The notes under the pieces were generated by a model. The model ran no database searches. It was given only the letters and a program-made list of their open reading frames with translations, and was not told the origin of the DNA. 28,143 nucleotides of DNA from SXOA01 sp964444865 (GTDB lineage: Bacteria; Planctomycetota; Planctomycetia; Pirellulales; Pirellulaceae), in the NCBI GenBank assembly GCA_964444865.1, contig CAYUJE010000033.1:1-28143 (forward strand). Reading direction: 5' to 3'. Both the position numbers and the translations under genes were made by a program. The first letter of the stretch is position 1. Each line of letters opens with the position of its first letter. Of this stretch, positions 7,404 through 17,200 are shown in pieces.

Positions 7404-8144
7404 TCATGGCTGCGGCCAGAAACGCATGCTCTCCAGTTCCTCCTTCATGCGTGAAGTGCTCATGAACAGATGAATGACCGGGACCACAAAAACGAGCAGC
7501 AGCAGCAACCCCACTGGGCCAAGATTCAGGTGGAATTTCTGCCCGGTGAGGGTGGACATGATGGCCGCCACCTGAAACAGCCCCAGCGGCAAAAGGTAAA
7601 TGAACAGGAAGAGCCAAGTCGTTGTCCGCCAGCTTCGGGCGGACTGAAACAGGGTCAGCGATTCGCAGAGCCAGCGCATGGCCAGGCAAAAGGCCACAAT
7701 CGCCACCAGACAAAACAGCGAAAAAATGCTGCGAATCATCGGGGGAATCACGGGAGTTTTCGTAACCCAGTGGTCGGCCACCGCATCCGCAATGCACATC
7801 CAGGCGATGATCTGCACAAAGTTCATCACATTCACATAGCGTGTGACCGGCAGCAGTCCCCGGAGTTGCGCGATCCCCCAAGCAATCATCACACTGCCCA
7901 CGGCATCGCTGATAATATCGAACTTGAAACCATTTCCGTTCGAAGTCTGACTGAAGCTAAAGTCAAAAAGGCACAGCAAGCCTCCCCAAAAGATAAACCG
8001 CAAGGCACTAACGGCTGCGTCGATGGGGAAGTGTCTCATGGGAAGTGGCCACTCAAGAACTGTCGCCTTGGAAGGACGATTCACGATACCCCAATCCGCT
8101 CGAAGATGCATCCCATTGCCGTCAGTCGTAGCACTGTGCGACAT
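7404..8144 (-). CDS. Multi-pass membrane protein of unknown function
   Basis: Up to 246 aa with about five to six hydrophobic segments: around ALRFIFWGGLLCLFDF, DAVGSVMIAWGIAQL, FVQIIAWMCIADAVA, IFSLFCLVAIVAFCLAM, TTWLFLFIYLLPLGLFQVAA and LGPVGLLLLLVFVVPVIHLF. No catalytic or transport signature is visible, and I do not recognise the family. The hydrophilic first 35 residues (from ATG 8144) may be an artefact: internal ATGs at 8111 and 8039 are equally possible, the last placing the start directly before the first hydrophobic segment (MRHFPIDAAV). None of the three has a Shine-Dalgarno sequence. The gene stands alone on the minus strand. Confidence 0.7.
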   Translation of the reverse strand: MSHSATTDGNGMHLRADWGIVNRPSKATVLEWPLPMRHFPIDAAVSALRFIFWGGLLCLFDFSFSQTSNGNGFKFDIISDAVGSVMIAWGIAQLRGLLPVTRYVNVMNFVQIIAWMCIADAVADHWVTKTPVIPPMIRSIFSLFCLVAIVAFCLAMRWLCESLTLFQSARSWRTTTWLFLFIYLLPLGLFQVAAIMSTLTGQKFHLNLGPVGLLLLLVFVVPVIHLFMSTSRMKEELESMRFWPQP

Positions 8145-8329
8145 GTGTGCGACTGGAAATCAGGCGACCAGAGACTTCGCTTTCCCTCCAGAAATTGTCG
8201 ATGCCACCCTCTTGCCAATTGAGGACCGGATCTTGCTCATGGACGCGATTTGAGACACACTCCCCGCGGATGCCTTGCCACCCCGGAGTGACGAATGGAC
8301 GGCGGAGTTCCTGAAGCGCGAGTGGCGCC

Positions 8330-8618
8330 TTTCTTGGGCTTCCCCTGGTTTGTCTTAAGTAGAATTAGCTCCACCGTCGCGATGGGAATCGAAGAGTTGT
8401 GGCCCGGACGTGGCGCATTCTTCTCCATGCCCGCCACGTGGTGGCTGACAAATCTCGCTCGCCACAAAGGAACCGTTTTCTTCGACGCTTCCAAGTCGGC
8501 AGCGATCTTCTCCTTCCGCTGGCCGGCCCCTGCGAGCACCATCTTGACTCGCATTATCCCGCCGCAACGGCGTGCTGCGACCGCGCGACCAGCCCTCCAA
8601 CGTCTGCGCCGCTCCTAA
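8330..8618 (-). pseudogene. Degenerate IS630-family transposase N-terminus
   Basis: Reading on the minus strand, one frame gives TLEGWSRGRSTPLR (from about 8600), the usual start of the IS630 helix-turn-helix region. The similarity then jumps to another frame, which gives RVKMVLAGAG...KIAADLEASKKTVPLWRARF, then APRPGHNSSIPIATVELIL and KPKK, the typical continuation. After this (near 8330) similarity stops: the catalytic DDE part is missing. So this is a frameshifted, truncated relic of roughly 95 codons. No terminal inverted repeats were found around it. The surrounding 8145-8895 stretch holds no other gene I can support. Confidence 0.7.
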
Positions 8619-8895
8619 TCCCGCATCTCGAACGGCGGCGCTCTTTACATGGGCGTCCTCCTCCTCGATGGAATAAAACCCCGCAAACCAGATTAGATAA
8701 CGTTATTAAAGCGGCATACACGCAGGCCATCCCGGAAGTGTTGGTCACTCAATCGGAATGTTCACCAAAGGTGTTGTGACAGAGAGTATCCACCGTAATT
8801 GTCCGATTCCGCCCTCCGCGAGAATCGTCTCGTGGAAGGCTTGGCTCGTCCTTGAAGTTGCCGCATGCCCCCTTTGGAGTATGAGGAAAGCCGGA

Positions 8896-10203
8896 TTATT
8901 CCAAAGAAAGTCCGGCGGCTTCGGTAATCCGATCGAAGGCGGCCCGGGTCGTGACGAAGTTGATGAGCTGCACCACGTCCCGCGGGCGGGTCTGTTTGAG
9001 AGCTTCGTCCACGTCGGCATCGGTCAGAATGACCGGCGAAGCCGCCAGTTTGCGAGCCACGGTGAACATCGCCCGCTCCGCCGGCGTGAAGCCATCCCAG
9101 GAGCCGTCCAGCTTATAGACGTCGTTTTCAGAAACACCCAGCGCAAGCAATCTTTTCTTGGCCAGGCCGGCGGCATACCAGGCTCGGTCTTGCCGGGCGA
9201 TGATCCAGGCGACTTGAGCCTTGAGAATCGGCTTCAGGTCGCCAGTCTCCTCGGCGCGTTTGATGCCCAGAGCCCGGCTCTTCCCTTCGCGNNNNNNNNN
9301 NNNNNNNNNNNNNNNNNNNNNNNNNNNNNNNNNNNNNNNNNNNNNNNNNNNNNNNNNNNNNNNNNNNNNNNNNNNNNNNNNNNNNNNNNNNGTGAATTCT
9401 TCCGATGTCGGAGTCAGGTACGTCTGCACCTTTTTCTCTGCCTCGGCCTTTGCAGCCGGATCGGTCCCGCGGAACCCGCCGCCATTGGAGGATTGAGGAA
9501 CCCCCACTCCTTCCTTCCAGCGGTTGATGGCGTTGTTGCCGGCCATCGAGAGGCTCATCTCCAGGATTTGCAAATCGGAGTAATGCTTGCGAAGGTCCTG
9601 AATGTCCACATCACCGAGCTTATGGGGTTCGTGTGTGAACTTGCGAGCATAGGCGAAAGCCGCCTGCTCGGCAGGAGAGAAGTGGGCCCAATTGCTATCG
9701 AGAGAGGCGATGTCGTCCTCATTGAGGCCGGCACCCAGGAGCTTGGATTCCTGATGTCCCATGCAGTACTGGCAGTTGTTGGTGCGGGAGACGATCCAGA
9801 ATAATTCAACTTTGAATGCGTAGGAAAGTGTCATGGCCGGCTCCTGCTCGCGCTGGCCGCCGGTTCCGGCCTTGCCTGGCTCTCCTTTCGGGTCACCCGC
9901 TTGATTGCCAACGAACCGATTGCCGCCATTAAAGGCGCTACCAGGCGGAAGATAGAGGGAGCGGAGCCGCCCTTCGTAACCGCCGCCAACACGGCCGGGA
10001 GTTTCTTGAGCAAGTTTTTCCCGTTCCTCGGCGGTTGGCTCGGGAAGAGGTATGCGTGGCTTGCGCTGTTTCATGTCTTCGAGCAGGCGTTTCATCTCGG
10101 GACGAGTGAGGGGAATTGGCCGAGGGTCGGTGGCGGAGTCTTCGCCGAATGCAGTCAGCGAAGAAAGGACGAGAGACGCAAGTAATATGTGACTAAGTTT
10201 CAT
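8896..10203 (-). CDS. Secreted tandem AhpD-like (carboxymuconolactone decarboxylase fold) protein, interrupted by assembly gap
   Basis: The start at 10203 gives a Sec signal peptide (MKLSHILLASLVLSSLTAFG), better than the open frame to 10284. A Pro/Gly-rich linker follows, then an AhpD-like helical domain with NNCQYCMGHQE (C144, C147, H150), the thiol pair of alkylhydroperoxidase-like proteins. After the gap a second copy of the same domain follows. The parallel segments LNEDDIASLDSNWAHFSPAEQAAFAYARK and its second-copy counterpart, which begins VSENDVYKLDGSW, show the duplication. In the second copy the CxxCxxH position reads AWYAAGL, so all three reactive residues are lost. The frame stays open across a run of 100 N, but the true gap length is unknown, so the joined protein is provisional. 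A periplasmic thiol peroxidase or disulfide role is inferred for the first domain; the second is probably structural. Confidence 0.8.
   Translation of the reverse strand: MKLSHILLASLVLSSLTAFGEDSATDPRPIPLTRPEMKRLLEDMKQRKPRIPLPEPTAEEREKLAQETPGRVGGGYEGRLRSLYLPPGSAFNGGNRFVGNQAGDPKGEPGKAGTGGQREQEPAMTLSYAFKVELFWIVSRTNNCQYCMGHQESKLLGAGLNEDDIASLDSNWAHFSPAEQAAFAYARKFTHEPHKLGDVDIQDLRKHYSDLQILEMSLSMAGNNAINRWKEGVGVPQSSNGGGFRGTDPAAKAEAEKKVQTYLTPTSEEFXXXXXXXXXXXXXXXXXXXXXXXXXXXXXXXXXXREGKSRALGIKRAEETGDLKPILKAQVAWIIARQDRAWYAAGLAKKRLLALGVSENDVYKLDGSWDGFTPAERAMFTVARKLAASPVILTDADVDEALKQTRPRDVVQLINFVTTRAAFDRITEAAGLSLE
9292..9391. other. Assembly gap of 100 N
   Basis: Exactly 100 undetermined bases, a common placeholder length for a scaffold join of unknown size. 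It falls inside the AhpD-like gene, between its two domain copies. Internal similarity of the two copies could have caused the break in assembly. Confidence 0.97.
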
Positions 10204-10276
10204 GGGATGGGTTCTCGAAAAAATTGTGTAGATTGATAACAAAATGCAAATCTGGCGAAAGCGAGATTTGCCATAA

Positions 10277-10672
10277 TCATTCAAATCGCCTCACAATACT
10301 GATGATGGGTTCGGTTTGCACATCGTATTCCACTTCCTTCCACAGCAGGCCGTTGGGCGACTGAATATTCAGCCCCACGGGAATGCGGGCATTGACTCCG
10401 CCTTGTTCACTCACGTCGCGGAGGACGAAGTTGACCAGTCTGAGGCCTTCTTGCCAGTCTTCATCGACGACATGGACAATGGGTTTTGATTGCCGCAGGT
10501 CGTCGAGGGAAGCACCGTTTTTCCACTTTTCAAGCGTCGCTTGCAGGGCTGCCGCCGCCTGTTTAGGGTTAGCCGGCGTGAGTTTGGGTTCAATTCCACA
10601 ACCGGCAATTAGCGCCGGCAGGAACCACAGAAACGCGGTGCGGGACAACGATCTTGACATACTTTCATTCAT
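10277..10672 (-). CDS. Small lipoprotein paired with DUF1559 protein
   Basis: A 131-aa predicted lipoprotein: signal peptide with lipobox LIAGC (C25), then a short helical segment (AAALQATLEKWKNGASLDDLR) and a beta-rich remainder ending IISIVRRFE. The ATG at 10672 has GGAGAGG five bases upstream, the best ribosome site in this part; a longer open frame to 10711 would overlap the preceding gene. It begins 22 bases after the stop of the DUF1559 gene, an arrangement often seen in planctomycetes, where a DUF1559 gene is followed by a short lipoprotein gene. No catalytic motif is visible; I do not know its function. Confidence 0.8.
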   Translation of the reverse strand: MNESMSRSLSRTAFLWFLPALIAGCGIEPKLTPANPKQAAAALQATLEKWKNGASLDDLRQSKPIVHVVDEDWQEGLRLVNFVLRDVSEQGGVNARIPVGLNIQSPNGLLWKEVEYDVQTEPIISIVRRFE

Positions 10673-10694
10673 TTCAGCCTCTCCCGAAACGACG

Positions 10695-11654
10695 TTAGAA
10701 GTCCGTGGCATCTAGTGTTTCATTCCCGTCGCGAGAACCCAACCGCCTCCAGGTTTCCAAATTGATGGAGTTGTTGATTTTGCGCACCGAGCCATCACAG
10801 AGCAGCAGGTTGACGCCGCCCGGATGATTGCTGTTGGCGGTGGTAGCAATGAGCCCTGGAGGAAACATGCAGGACCGTCGATTCGGTCCGCTGACGTGGA
10901 AGTAGACGGTGGTGGAGTGGTACCCTTCCAACCAGGGGACACCGACATCCGATGTTCCCTGAAACCTCAATTCCTGCCAGTTGACGCTTTCGCAATCGGC
11001 CATCGCTTGATCGAGAGTGGTGGGGCGGGTCCCTGGTCTAAACGTATCCATCCGCTCATTGGCAAGCGCGTTGCTGTTGTCGCCGCGAATATGCTCGCTG
11101 AATGCCGCGGTATTGCTGGTTCCGTCCGTGATTTCACCAAAGGTCACGCCACTGCTTAGAAAGAACACCCCGTTGGGGCCGGGAACACCATAGTTGGTGG
11201 AACTTGGATTGGTGACGATATTTCCCCATAAGAGCCCACTCCCCTGGCAAACTCGATAGTTTGTCCCTGCTTCTCCCAGCGACATGGCGTCATGGCGATC
11301 CGAGGGACAATTGAAGATGGGAACCTTCGTTCCACGGGCTCGGGCATTGTCGGCATGACCGGAACTCTTAGAAAAGTCAATCAGTTGATGGACGTTTGAA
11401 TACTCCATGAAAGGGAGTAAATGCGCGTGCGTCGAGATCGATCTGGAAGTTCGCCCCGGCGGGAGCGTCTTCATCGTGTCGTGATACGTATGCATCGCAA
11501 CTCCCATCTGCTTGAGATGGTTGCTGCACTGCATGCGGCGGGCTGCCTCGCGAGCATATTGCACAGCGGGTAAGAGGAGCGCGACAAGGATGCCGATGAT
11601 GGCAATTACCACCAGCAGCTCTACGAGCGTAAAAGCGGTTCGTTTCAGAGACAT
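10695..11654 (-). CDS. DUF1559 pilin-like protein (type IV prepilin N-terminus, H-X9-DG C-terminus)
   Basis: A 319-aa protein beginning MSLKRTAFTLVELLVVIA, a class III prepilin leader with cleavage expected before F8 and the conserved glutamate E12, continuing into a long hydrophobic helix (GILVALLLPAVQ). The body is the DUF1559 domain with CSNHLKQMGVAMHTYHD, FNCPSDRHD, and near the C-terminus SNHPGGVNLLLCDGSVRKI, the H-X9-DG motif. The family is greatly expanded in Planctomycetes; the proteins are thought to be exported and anchored or assembled by type II/IV-like machinery, but their role is unknown. ATG 11654 has AGGA seven bases upstream. It is co-oriented and close to the following lipoprotein gene. 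Confidence 0.93.
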   Translation of the reverse strand: MSLKRTAFTLVELLVVIAIIGILVALLLPAVQYAREAARRMQCSNHLKQMGVAMHTYHDTMKTLPPGRTSRSISTHAHLLPFMEYSNVHQLIDFSKSSGHADNARARGTKVPIFNCPSDRHDAMSLGEAGTNYRVCQGSGLLWGNIVTNPSSTNYGVPGPNGVFFLSSGVTFGEITDGTSNTAAFSEHIRGDNSNALANERMDTFRPGTRPTTLDQAMADCESVNWQELRFQGTSDVGVPWLEGYHSTTVYFHVSGPNRRSCMFPPGLIATTANSNHPGGVNLLLCDGSVRKINNSINLETWRRLGSRDGNETLDATDF

Positions 11655-11884
11655 AGCGAATTCCTGTTAAATAATTATGAATGATTACAAGCCGCCACTC
11701 GCGCCGGCAGTTCGCGGCGAAGTGTACGAATGCAAAAATGAATCGAGGACAGTTGAAGCACCTAGCTGCACAGGTGCCTAAGGTTCAGATTGGAAAGCTG
11801 GGCGCGCTAGGACAGCGCTAAATGCGCATGTCAAAACGCTTCTCCGTGGGGTCGGCGTTTCAGAATGCGCCGCAAAAGAGGGAG

Positions 11885-12388
11885 TTACCGCGGCGGATGA
11901 AAGATGGAGCGCGGGATGTGCAACTCGTCGCCGCCGGCTGAAGAGGGATGAACAAAACGGGGATCCACTTCGGCAATAGCTTCACTCCGTTTCAAAAGCA
12001 AGGCGGATGACTCTTGCGAGCTCCGCCAAGACGAGGGAGAAGGAACCGGGGTTGCCGGAAGTTGCGATTCGCCAGAGCAATTGGGGCCTTGGCAAGGGAA
12101 TTTACCAGGAAGCCCTTCTTCGTCTGGCAAGGGAACGGCTGCTCGTGGCACTGCCAGCGGATTGTCATTGGGGCAGTTAGGTCCACGGCAAGCGAATTCC
12201 TCTGCATGGTCTTTCATCAGGCTGGAAGGGCGGACCAAGCGGCCCTGGGCATCACGAATAAAGACATAATCTCCGCAGCCGGCCTGAGCAGGCTCTTGCA
12301 GCGAAAGAAGAGCCAAGAGCAAGGCGCCGGCGAGCCCGAAGTTTCTTCGTGCGAGGTACAAATCAATGAGGTACCGGAAGGGGCTCAT
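11885..12388 (-). CDS. Small secreted Cys-containing protein, CGDYV family (copy A)
   Basis: A 167-aa predicted secreted protein. The hydrophobic leader ends in EPAQA, so cleavage after A36 would leave a mature start of GCGDYV. Then come CRGPNC (C67, C72) and CQGPNC (C99, C104), a Pro/Ser-rich stretch and the tail SIFHPPR. A second protein at 17449-17841 has the same plan, so I treat them as a family; I do not know a name for it. The ATG overlaps the stop of the FG-GAP/ASPIC gene as ATGA, which indicates translational coupling and makes this the last gene of the cytochrome operon. The cysteine pairs could form disulfides or bind metal or haem covalently in a non-CxxCH way; that is conjecture. 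Confidence 0.82.
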   Translation of the reverse strand: MSPFRYLIDLYLARRNFGLAGALLLALLSLQEPAQAGCGDYVFIRDAQGRLVRPSSLMKDHAEEFACRGPNCPNDNPLAVPRAAVPLPDEEGLPGKFPCQGPNCSGESQLPATPVPSPSSWRSSQESSALLLKRSEAIAEVDPRFVHPSSAGGDELHIPRSIFHPPR

Positions 12389-14256
12389 GGAGAATCTGCC
12401 TGTTTGATCAGGTGCAGCTTATCAACTTGGGGATCAAGCATTTCCTGTTTGGCTCCATCCGGCCAATGGATGATGACTCTGTCGATCTTTTCCTGCTTTC
12501 CCAACCCGAAGGTCAGGGTTAACTCAGACTGCGACAGATAGCCGCGAGTGGGAGAAACCAGTCGTTCCTGCACGGTTCCATTCACAATCACCTCGACACG
12601 AGCGCCGTAGGCAAACTTGTTCTTTCCCTTCCCTTGGAGCTCGATCCGCAGCCAATGGTGGCCGAGTTTCTGTTCGTTCCGGAGCAGCCGAGGAGTGGAG
12701 CCGCTGCCGGTGATGATGAAGTCCAGGTCGCCGTCGCCGTCGATATCGGCAAACGCACTCGCTCGGCCGACCATGGCGGCATTGAAGTCAGCACCCAACG
12801 ACTCTGCGGCAACACGCATGAATTCACTTTCCCCATCCCCGGCATTCCAAAACAATTGAGGGGGCTGTTTGTAAGCCTGGCTTTTCTGGACTTTGGCAAT
12901 GTCCTCTTCCAGATGGCCATTCGCGGTCAGAACATCCAACCGCCCGTCGAGGTCGTAATCGAAGAAGAAAACTCCGAACTTGAGCTCCAAGCGGGACTGC
13001 GGCCCCAGTCCCGAGGACAGAGCTTCGTCCGAAAACGAGAGAGGGTTGCGGATGTCCTGAGTGGCAAACAGCGAGGTCGGCTCATTGGCGAAATTGCCAA
13101 TGAGGATGCCGAAGGTTCCGTTGGGGCGGAAGGCAGCCACGTCGCTTCCCATCGCGCCGCGGGCCTGGCCTTCGGGACCGAAGGCGATACCCGAATCCTG
13201 GCCGATTTCTTCGAATTTCTCTCCCTTGAGATTGTGAAACAGAAAGTTCTGCACAGTGTCATTGGCGACGACAATGTCCATGAAGCCATCGCGATCAAGA
13301 TCAGCAAAAGAGACGCCGAGCGATTTGCCGACAGGAACCTTGGTGTTGATGTTGCGCACTTGAATGCCCGCTTCCTCCGATACATCCTTGAACGTGCCCT
13401 CCCCTTCATTGCGATACAAGTAGCAAAACGCCCCTTCAAACGGGACCGGCGGTGCGAATGCTCGATTCTCGCCGTCCAGCGTGGAGCCGAGGCTGAGGTC
13501 AATCTGGCGGGACCACTTGATGTAATTGCAAACGAACAGGTCCAGCCGGCCGTCGTTGTTGTAATCCACAAAGCCGCAACTGGTGCTCCACTGTTCGGGA
13601 ACTCCCGCGACCCCGGCGGCTGCGGAAACGTCGGTGAATTTTCCGTGGTCGTTCTTCAGGAGATGATTCTGTCCGACGCAGGAAATGAACACGTCCAGCC
13701 ATCCGTCGCTGTCATAGTCCCCCACGGCCACACCCATGCCATAGCAGTTGAGTGTCAGGCCCGCTTCCTGAGTGACATCCGTGAACTTCCCCTTGCCATC
13801 GTTCTGATAAAGGGCGGACGTGGGCGAATCCTTTTCGGTTCCCGCAGGCCGCTTCCACGGCCAGTAGCAGGAGTTGACGAGCAACAGGTCCTGATCGCCA
13901 TCATTGTCATAGTCGAAGAAAGCCACTCCACTCCCCATCGTTTCGGGGAGCAGCTTTTCCCCATAGCCCCCTGTGCAGTGCTTGAACTTGATGCCCGCCT
14001 CGATGGTGACATCCGTGAATTTGACCTCGGGAATGGGAGCATCGGAAGTGTGCCGCTTCTGAACCCCCACTTGCTGGGCGACGATCGGTGCCGGCGGCGT
14101 TGCGGGGCGGCTGATCCAAAAGATGACGCCGCAAGCGATGGCGACGGCAAAGAGGATGACGACGAGCGAAATCTTGAGCGCCTGGCCAATGGCCGCATCG
14201 TCCTGGGCAACGAGTTCTTCGCCATCCTCTTTATCTAATGACTGGGATTTACTCAT
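12385..14256 (-). CDS. CRTAC1-like FG-GAP/VCBS repeat protein with ASPIC/UnbV domain
   Basis: A 623-aa protein with a single N-terminal membrane helix (about 28-48: KISLVVILFAVAIACGVIFW), so the rest is probably outside the cytoplasmic membrane. A series of FG-GAP/VCBS beta-propeller blades follows, each with a calcium-binding-like loop: DYDNDGDQD, DYDSDGWLD, DYNNDGRLD, DLDRDGFMD, DYDLDGRLD and DIDGDGDLD. The last part is an ASPIC/UnbV domain (HHWLRIELQGK..., GARVEVIVNG, SELTLTFGLG, DRVIIHWPDG). Such proteins are abundant in planctomycetes and relatives; the molecular role is not established. The start at 14256 lies 13 bases after the cytochrome gene's stop and has no clear ribosome site; the open frame extends much further upstream but overlaps the cytochrome gene. 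Its stop overlaps the next start (ATGA). Confidence 0.92.
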   Translation of the reverse strand: MSKSQSLDKEDGEELVAQDDAAIGQALKISLVVILFAVAIACGVIFWISRPATPPAPIVAQQVGVQKRHTSDAPIPEVKFTDVTIEAGIKFKHCTGGYGEKLLPETMGSGVAFFDYDNDGDQDLLLVNSCYWPWKRPAGTEKDSPTSALYQNDGKGKFTDVTQEAGLTLNCYGMGVAVGDYDSDGWLDVFISCVGQNHLLKNDHGKFTDVSAAAGVAGVPEQWSTSCGFVDYNNDGRLDLFVCNYIKWSRQIDLSLGSTLDGENRAFAPPVPFEGAFCYLYRNEGEGTFKDVSEEAGIQVRNINTKVPVGKSLGVSFADLDRDGFMDIVVANDTVQNFLFHNLKGEKFEEIGQDSGIAFGPEGQARGAMGSDVAAFRPNGTFGILIGNFANEPTSLFATQDIRNPLSFSDEALSSGLGPQSRLELKFGVFFFDYDLDGRLDVLTANGHLEEDIAKVQKSQAYKQPPQLFWNAGDGESEFMRVAAESLGADFNAAMVGRASAFADIDGDGDLDFIITGSGSTPRLLRNEQKLGHHWLRIELQGKGKNKFAYGARVEVIVNGTVQERLVSPTRGYLSQSELTLTFGLGKQEKIDRVIIHWPDGAKQEMLDPQVDKLHLIKQADSP

Positions 14257-14269
14257 GGTATTGGTGGGG

Positions 14270-17200
14270 TCAGGGTGCCTTGCCGACGGCGGCCGTTCCG
14301 GCGGGCAAAGAACCAGGTGAAGGAGTTTTCGCAGATTCCGATGCGGCAGCAGCGGGGAGTTCCGGCGCGCCGCGCCGATGGAGTTGATAGATGACCACCG
14401 CCTCCGCGGCAGGTTTGGCGTGGGGATATTTCTGTTTCGCGAGGGCGATGGGCCTGTCTCCGGCATTATCGTCCGCCTTGTAGCGCTCATGCAACGTGGC
14501 GTGTTTTTGGGCAAGTTCCTCTTCGCCAAGTGCTTTGTAAATCTGCGAGAGATTAAAGTGGGCCGTTTCGTTTTCGGAATCCAGCGACAGCGTTTGCAAG
14601 AACCAATCGCGGGCTTCTTCCCGCAGCCGTTGCCGTTCCGCCAACTGGCTCTCCCCCCGCAACTTCTTGGAAAGATCGTAACAGGCCGTGCCGATATCAT
14701 TGATTACCCGGTAGTCCTTGCTGAAGTCGTATCCTCGCTTGATCATGATTTCGGAGCGGTCCGTCAGCACGCTGCGGAAGTTCTGAATCGCGTCTTCCAA
14801 ATGCCCTTGCTGGGCGTTCACTCGCCCCTTGAGCCAGTTGACCGTCCATACGGGCAAGTCCTCGGCTTTGCTTGCCGCGGCGAGCGTGAGCATTTCCGTC
14901 GCTTCATCCAAGCGGCCCTCGGTTTGATAGATGCGGGCCAAATTGACGTGACCGTCATACCTGCCCAGGGCAGCCACCTTTTTGAAGACTTCTTCCGACT
15001 GGCGCAGCTCACCTTTCTTTCCTTCCAGGAAGAGGCCAATGCCGTAATCGTTCCACCGCTGCCATTCGTCCTTGATGGGGGATGCGGGGTTGGTGACCTT
15101 CGCTTCGAACCCTTCGACCGGCAGCGTAATCTTGTCAGCCGCCATGGTGGTGATGGGAAAGTTATTGACCACCGGCTCGCTCGCCGGCCGCCTGGGATTA
15201 AAGCCGGGGAACGGTTTATCCCCTTCCTTGGCGGCACGGGTGAAGAAGTCCACATACTCCTGGTCGAACTTGCGATACTGGAGTTTTGCTTCGATCGTAA
15301 TAGGTCCGGAGAGTTTCTCTTTGGCGGGAACGTCCAGCCTGAAATGCACCACCCAACCAGCACCGGGGGGAATCTGGTGGTTATAGAGTGGCGTAAAGAT
15401 ATCCTGCGGATTGCGGCGATTGATGCGGTTGCCGTTCCTGTCCAGCATGAAAACATTCACGAAGTGGGCGTAGCGATCCACTTCGCCTTTGGCATCCATC
15501 CCGCCACTGCGGCCGATGACTTTGTCGCCGCTCTTTACGATGACATCCATCCACATTTCGTTGGAATCCACGGTCCCTTGAGTCAGCGGATGGCCGAGTT
15601 TGAGGGTGCGGATGACCGTTTCCAGCAGATAGGTCTCGCCGGGCTTGAGGACAGGCTGAACTGGGCGGAGCGGAGCGTGGAGTTTGCCCAACACGAGACT
15701 CCGCTCATCGCCGGCGGATCCGGGGGGGCGTTCGCGGAGGGCAAAAATATCCACCCGCACACTTTCCTTCAGAAAATCCTGATGGGTCTTGCTCGCGGCC
15801 TCGAAGTCGGGCTGGAAGCCGGGTGGCACTTCGCCGAGATACGGCGCGTGGGTGTCGTCGCTGGGCATCTTCTTCTTGAAGAAGGCGATGGCCGTATTGG
15901 CAGCAGGAAAAAGATGGTTGTGGATGGTGAGTTTGCCAGTGTCATCAAAATCTTTCGCACCAAAATCGCTCGATGCAACGAGATTCATGTGGCACCCGGC
16001 ACATTTGCGCTGGGTCTTCGGCGGAAAGTAAAAGCTCTGTGAGCCGTGGGCCACGCCGCTGAGAAGGTAGGTATCGTAGTGGTTCTGGCCCCGGAGAAAG
16101 TCTTTGTAGTGATTCAACTCTTTGGGTAGGTGCACCTTGTGGCACGTCGAGCAGAATTCCGCCGCCTTATCTGGCTCCTTGTGAAACGGCTTGAGGAAGG
16201 TCTGCTTGTGGAAGGAGGGTTTGGCCTTCACAAGTTGATTATTGATGTACTGCAAAACGGGATTGGTGCTGGTTGCGAAGGGATAGTGCACGGGTTCTTC
16301 GATGACGTAATCCGCGTTTCCCTTGGTGCTGTTGACGTGCGTCACGGCATGGCAAACCGTGCAAGTAATGCCGGCGTGGGAAGTGGGGTCGTTCACCAGG
16401 TCGAATTTGGGGTCGTCAAACTTGCCGCTGAGAAACGGCACCGGATCGTGGCAACCGGCACACCAACGGCTGGCTTTGACGTTGCCGTCTCGCTTCAAAG
16501 CAACTTCGCGGGTTTCTCGGACGCTGGCGAGATAGGCCGGGTTGTTGAATGAGCTGAAATGGTGGGCGCTGTGGAACCATCCCTGATAGGCATCCTGATG
16601 GCATTTCAGGCAGTAGCTGTCCATCATCAAAGTCTGTTCTTTGATGAATTTGCCATCGTTCGTCGTCACAAGCGAGGGCTCAAAATATTTCTTTCCATCC
16701 ACGGAACCCGGCCGGTTCCAGCCGCGAGGATCCTGAGTGCGAAGAATCACCATGCCGCCAACCAGAGCAGCGACCACGGCCCCATAGGTGATGCCGATCC
16801 GCCACTTGATTTTCGGTCCCGCCAGACGGTGGAGCCAGTACAGCCAGCCGGCAGCGACAGGGCAGAGAACATGCAGCCAGTAAACCGTCATCCGCGAGGC
16901 GGGATGCTTCAAATCAAACAGTCCTTCTATTCGCATAAGCAGCAAGCCGCTCACCAGCACAACAATGCCGGCGGCCAGCAGGGCGTAGCCGATTCGGATA
17001 GCACGTTTGTTCTTGCGACCCCAGGACGTGACCATATGAATTAGTCCGAACGCCACGAACGGCACAATGAGCGCCAGACCAAGCGCGATGTGCAGCGCGA
17101 ACATGCAGAGGTAGAAGTAATCCTGATAGGTCGCCCGCGTTACCCATTCCAGCATCGAGATGCTGAAGAGGAAGAGCGAATTGGCCGTCAGCAAGGCGAC

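Noticed and set aside
8697..8706. ATAACGTTAT, a 10-base perfect palindrome
   Set aside because: Too short to stand out in an AT-rich patch and not tied to any start codon.
11758..11777. GCACCT / AGGTGC hairpin upstream of the DUF1559 gene
   Set aside because: Only six pairs; no support as operator or terminator.
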